Position numbers and translations under genes: made by a program. A stretch of DNA of 7,475 nt from assembly GCA_020025195.1 (NCBI GenBank), contig JAHHSN010000048.1, forward strand, positions 1-7,475, given 5' to 3'. Positions within the stretch are counted from its first letter, which is position 1. Each line of letters starts with the position of its first letter. Under the pieces are notes generated by a model. It did not search any database. It was not told the origin of the DNA and saw only the letters and a list, made by a program, of their open reading frames with translations. Shown here piece after piece: positions 5,937 to 7,475 of the stretch. The DNA comes from Angelakisella sp. Its GTDB lineage: Bacteria; Bacillota; Clostridia; Oscillospirales; Ruminococcaceae.

Positions 5937-6110
5937 ATGGCATACAAGATTAACGATAGCTGCATCGGCTGCGGTGCCTGCATCGGCGCTTGCCCTGTCG
6001 GCGCCATCAAGGACGAAGGCGGCGTTTGCGTGATCGACGCGGACGCTTGCATCGACTGCGGCAGCTGCGCGGGCGCTTGCCCCGTAGGTGCTCCCGTACC
6101 CGAGGACTAA
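5937..6110 (+). CDS. Small 2[4Fe-4S] ferredoxin, clostridial type
   Basis: The 57-residue product is a soluble low-potential electron carrier of the bacterial 2[4Fe-4S] type. It has two cluster motifs: CIGCGACIGACP (cysteines 9, 12, 15, 19) and CIDCGSCAGACP (cysteines 38, 41, 44, 48). Each cluster takes three cysteines from one motif and the fourth from the other. A ninth cysteine (31) sits between them and is not needed as a ligand in the standard model. The length is typical of clostridial ferredoxins. In anaerobes such proteins link pyruvate:ferredoxin oxidoreductase, hydrogenases and Rnf complexes, but none of these is nearby. The ATG at 5937 follows an excellent AGGAGG (5921-5926) at 10 bases. 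A terminator follows at once, suggesting a compact, well-expressed single-gene unit. Confidence 0.96.
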   Translation: MAYKINDSCIGCGACIGACPVGAIKDEGGVCVIDADACIDCGSCAGACPVGAPVPED

Positions 6111-6116
6111 GAAAGT

Positions 6117-6150
6117 AAAAAGAGTGACCCCCTCGCGGCCGCTCTTTTTT
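6117..6150 (+). terminator. Rho-independent terminator of the ferredoxin gene
   Basis: AAAAAGAGTG (6117-6126) pairs with CGCTCTTTTT (beginning at 6141), including one T-G, with further pairing inside after a mismatch. The strand ends in TTTTTT (6145-6150). It starts seven bases after the ferredoxin stop codon. Confidence 0.88.
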
Positions 6151-6206
6151 ACAGGCGTCTTGTTCGTGCCCTCTAACTGACGATGAATACCGTTCGATAG
6201 AAAGAG

Positions 6207-6242
6207 AAGCCCCCGCTCCCGGGAAAAGGGAACGAGGGGCTT
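6207..6242 (-). terminator. Terminator hairpin after the SpoIIQ-like gene, possibly bidirectional
   Basis: AAGCCCC (6207-6213) pairs with GGGGCTT (6236-6242). The stem continues through CG/CG and TCCC/GGGA past a bulged A and a C-A mismatch, with a seven-base loop. On the minus strand it lies just after the stop codon of the 6249-7016 gene and is followed by TTCTCTTTC. On the plus strand the tail is TTTTGCTTTT, so it could also stop read-through from the ferredoxin side. The 56 bases between this and the ferredoxin terminator show nothing. Confidence 0.75.
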
Positions 6243-6248
6243 TTGCTT

Positions 6249-7016
6249 TTATTTATCCTGAAGATGCAGGGGAAGAAGCGGCGCGGGGTCGAGGGACGCG
6301 CCGTCCTTTGTCATGGCAAAGTGCAGGTGGCTCTCCATCGCGATCTCGGCGGGGATCTCCGCGAGGGTGCCGAGGATTTGCCCGGCTTCCACCTGAGTGC
6401 CGACTTTCAGGCCTTTTTCCGGAAGGACACCGGAATAGACGGTGCAGTAACCGCCGGTATGCCGCACCGAGATCACGCCGCCCCAGAGCGGGTCGGTCTC
6501 GATGGTCTGGACGGTTCCGGCGGCCGCCGCCGAAACGGGCGATCCCTTGGGGGCGGAAAGGTCAATGCCGTCGTGGGTGCGCCAGACGCCGAGGGTGTGG
6601 TTCTTAATGGGTGCTTTCCCGCTGTAGGACGAGAGAAGCTCCGCCTTGGAGACCGGCAGGCAGAAGGTGGGTGCCGTTTCCTTGGGTGCGGGCGTGGGCT
6701 TATCGGTGGGCAGAGCGGGTGCCTCGGTGGGAGTGGCAGGCTCCTTGTGGGTGGAGAGAGAAGGCTCGGGGTCGGAGGTATTCGGCGTCTTTTTGCCCTC
6801 GGTCTGCTGACGCAGGATGTCCTCATACTCCCATTCCTTTACCTCCCGCTTGACAACAGGCGGCGGGTTCTTTGCTTCCACCTGCTCCTCAATGCCGCGG
6901 ACGGCGTTCTGGGCGGTGAGCCATGCCGCGGTGCCGGCGCCGGCGATCGCAACGGCGAGGGCGAGGTAAAATCCTTTCGTTTTAAGGAACGACCAAAGCT
7001 TATTTTTTCGATCCAT
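6249..7016 (-). CDS. Membrane-anchored M23 (LytM) peptidase-fold protein, SpoIIQ-like
   Basis: The 255-residue protein has a short basic N-terminus, one membrane segment (about 16-35, after KTKGFY), a Pro/Thr/Glu-rich linker (about 72-117) and a C-terminal M23/LytM domain (about 120-250). Both zinc-ligand motifs are intact: HxxxD at His148/Asp152 (THDGIDLSAPKGSPV) and HxH at His230/His232 (SHLHF). It could thus be an active zinc endopeptidase cutting peptidoglycan cross-bridges. Overall layout, the KGFY-plus-membrane-helix start and size resemble SpoIIQ, which spans the forespore membrane and joins SpoIIIAH during engulfment. SpoIIQ of Bacillus subtilis lacks one zinc ligand, while several clostridial versions keep it. 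ATG 7016 has AAGGA nine bases upstream. A sigma-F/sigma-G-like promoter precedes it. A vegetative M23 cell-wall hydrolase remains possible. Confidence 0.88.
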   Translation of the reverse strand: MDRKNKLWSFLKTKGFYLALAVAIAGAGTAAWLTAQNAVRGIEEQVEAKNPPPVVKREVKEWEYEDILRQQTEGKKTPNTSDPEPSLSTHKEPATPTEAPALPTDKPTPAPKETAPTFCLPVSKAELLSSYSGKAPIKNHTLGVWRTHDGIDLSAPKGSPVSAAAAGTVQTIETDPLWGGVISVRHTGGYCTVYSGVLPEKGLKVGTQVEAGQILGTLAEIPAEIAMESHLHFAMTKDGASLDPAPLLPLHLQDK

Positions 7017-7059
7017 TCTTTATCATCCTTACTCATAAATTCGTGTGTTGGGGCAACCA

Positions 7060-7089
7060 TAGTGTGTACCCCGCAAACGGGAATTATGC
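7060..7089 (-). promoter_or_regulatory. Forespore-type (sigma-F/sigma-G) promoter candidate
   Basis: On the minus strand GCATA (7089-7085) matches the sigma-F -35 GYATA exactly. After 15 bases comes GTACACACTA (7069-7060), which fits the -10 pattern GGNNANAHTR at all fixed positions but one. The same bases fit the sigma-G form, GCATA, 18 bases, CACACTA against CATNNTA, with one mismatch. Transcription would begin near 7053, leaving a leader of about 37 bases before ATG 7016. No good sigma-A pair is seen. A short CCCG/CGGG hairpin falls inside the spacer. Confidence 0.5.
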
Positions 7090-7097
7090 AAAAACCG

Positions 7098-7475
7098 TTA
7101 TTTAAGAAAACGAAGCCCCTCTTTTTTGAGCGAACGCGCCCCATAGTAAAGCTCCCGCGCGCCGAGCAGGAGCACCAGAACGCCAAAGCCCTTTCGGAGC
7201 CACTCCTCCGGGAGCCGTCCCGAGAGGAACAGTCCCAGCGCCGCGCCGGGAATCCCACCGAGGAGGAGGGGACGTGCTGCCTTTCCCTGTACCAGACCGT
7301 TTTTCCGGTGGAAATAAAGCCCTAAAAGCCCCACCGGCAGGATCATCAGAAGGTTGATGCCCTCCGCCGCGAGCTGATCGGTGCCGGTGGCGGCCAGCGC
7401 CAGAAGCAGAACCCCGCCGCCGCCCAGCCCCATCGCGCCCAGTGCCCCGGAGAGGAGGGAACAGAAAAAGAGACC
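7098..7475 (-). CDS. TauE/SafE (TSUP) family membrane protein, 5' end outside window
   Basis: The reading frame is open from the right edge of the window, so the start is not seen; 125 residues are visible. It is strongly hydrophobic with about four membrane segments. The opening FFCSLLSGALGAMGLGGGG is the glycine-rich motif that begins each repeat of the TauE/SafE (formerly DUF81) family. The ending, PEEWLRKGFGVLVLLLGARELY, is the typical repeat end. Members are proposed to export sulfite, sulfoacetate or related anions. The visible part equals one repeat, so this is either a half-size protein of the kind found in Firmicutes, often in pairs, or the second half of a full-length one. An internal ATG at 7433 would cut into the first helix and is unlikely to be the start. 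The stop is 81 bases before the SpoIIQ-like ATG on the same strand, with no terminator between. Confidence 0.82.
   Translation of the reverse strand, partial: GLFFCSLLSGALGAMGLGGGGVLLLALAATGTDQLAAEGINLLMILPVGLLGLYFHRKNGLVQGKAARPLLLGGIPGAALGLFLSGRLPEEWLRKGFGVLVLLLGARELYYGARSLKKEGLRFLK

Noticed and set aside
6135..6142. GCGGCCGC eight-base palindrome within the ferredoxin terminator
   Set aside because: It is explained by the GC-rich terminator stem; no evidence for a separate function.
6243..7325. Plus-strand open frame (360 codons) opposite the SpoIIQ-like gene
   Set aside because: It is Gly/Arg-rich antisense sequence starting inside a terminator tail; both genes on the other strand carry clear family motifs.

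Overview
The window reads as an ordinary chromosomal segment of a GC-rich, spore-forming Firmicute, most likely an anaerobic gut clostridium of the Oscillospiraceae/Ruminococcaceae type. This rests on a clostridial-style 5S rRNA 3' end, strong AGGAGG ribosome binding sites, frequent GTG/TTG starts, a 2[4Fe-4S] clostridial ferredoxin, a Tex protein of Firmicute length and a SpoIIQ-like sporulation protein. The taxonomy is an inference from these features; nothing here identifies a species.

Layout. Bases 1-207 are the tail of a ribosomal RNA operon: the end of 5S rRNA, a strong hairpin, tRNA-Asn(GTT) and a rho-independent terminator. Bases 208-920 hold a self-contained unit for an uncharacterised lipoprotein, with its own extended -10 promoter and terminator. 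Bases 956-3480 (minus strand) are a complete polar amino acid ABC importer operon: promoter, substrate-binding lipoprotein, intergenic hairpin, permease, ATPase, terminator. Bases 3380-3708 form a divergent regulatory region with a 28-bp near-perfect palindrome. Bases 3709-5871 (plus) encode Tex, followed by a small ferredoxin gene (5937-6110) with its own promoter and terminator. Convergent to it on the minus strand are an M23 metallopeptidase-fold protein resembling SpoIIQ (6249-7016), preceded by a sequence that matches forespore sigma-F/sigma-G promoters well, and the 3' part of a TauE/SafE-family membrane protein that runs off the right edge.

Functionally these are mostly separate housekeeping units. 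The ABC genes work as one importer: the lipoprotein captures an amino acid outside the membrane, the permease carries it and the ATPase drives transport. Tex and ferredoxin are neighbours on the same strand with no terminator between them, so some co-transcription is possible. I found no CRISPR array, insertion sequence, phage gene, toxin-antitoxin pair or defence system, and no convincing novel multi-gene system. The most useful leads are the sporulation-type promoter in front of a SpoIIQ-like protein with intact zinc ligands, the palindrome between the ABC operon and tex, the non-ATG start choices, and the unassigned lipoprotein.
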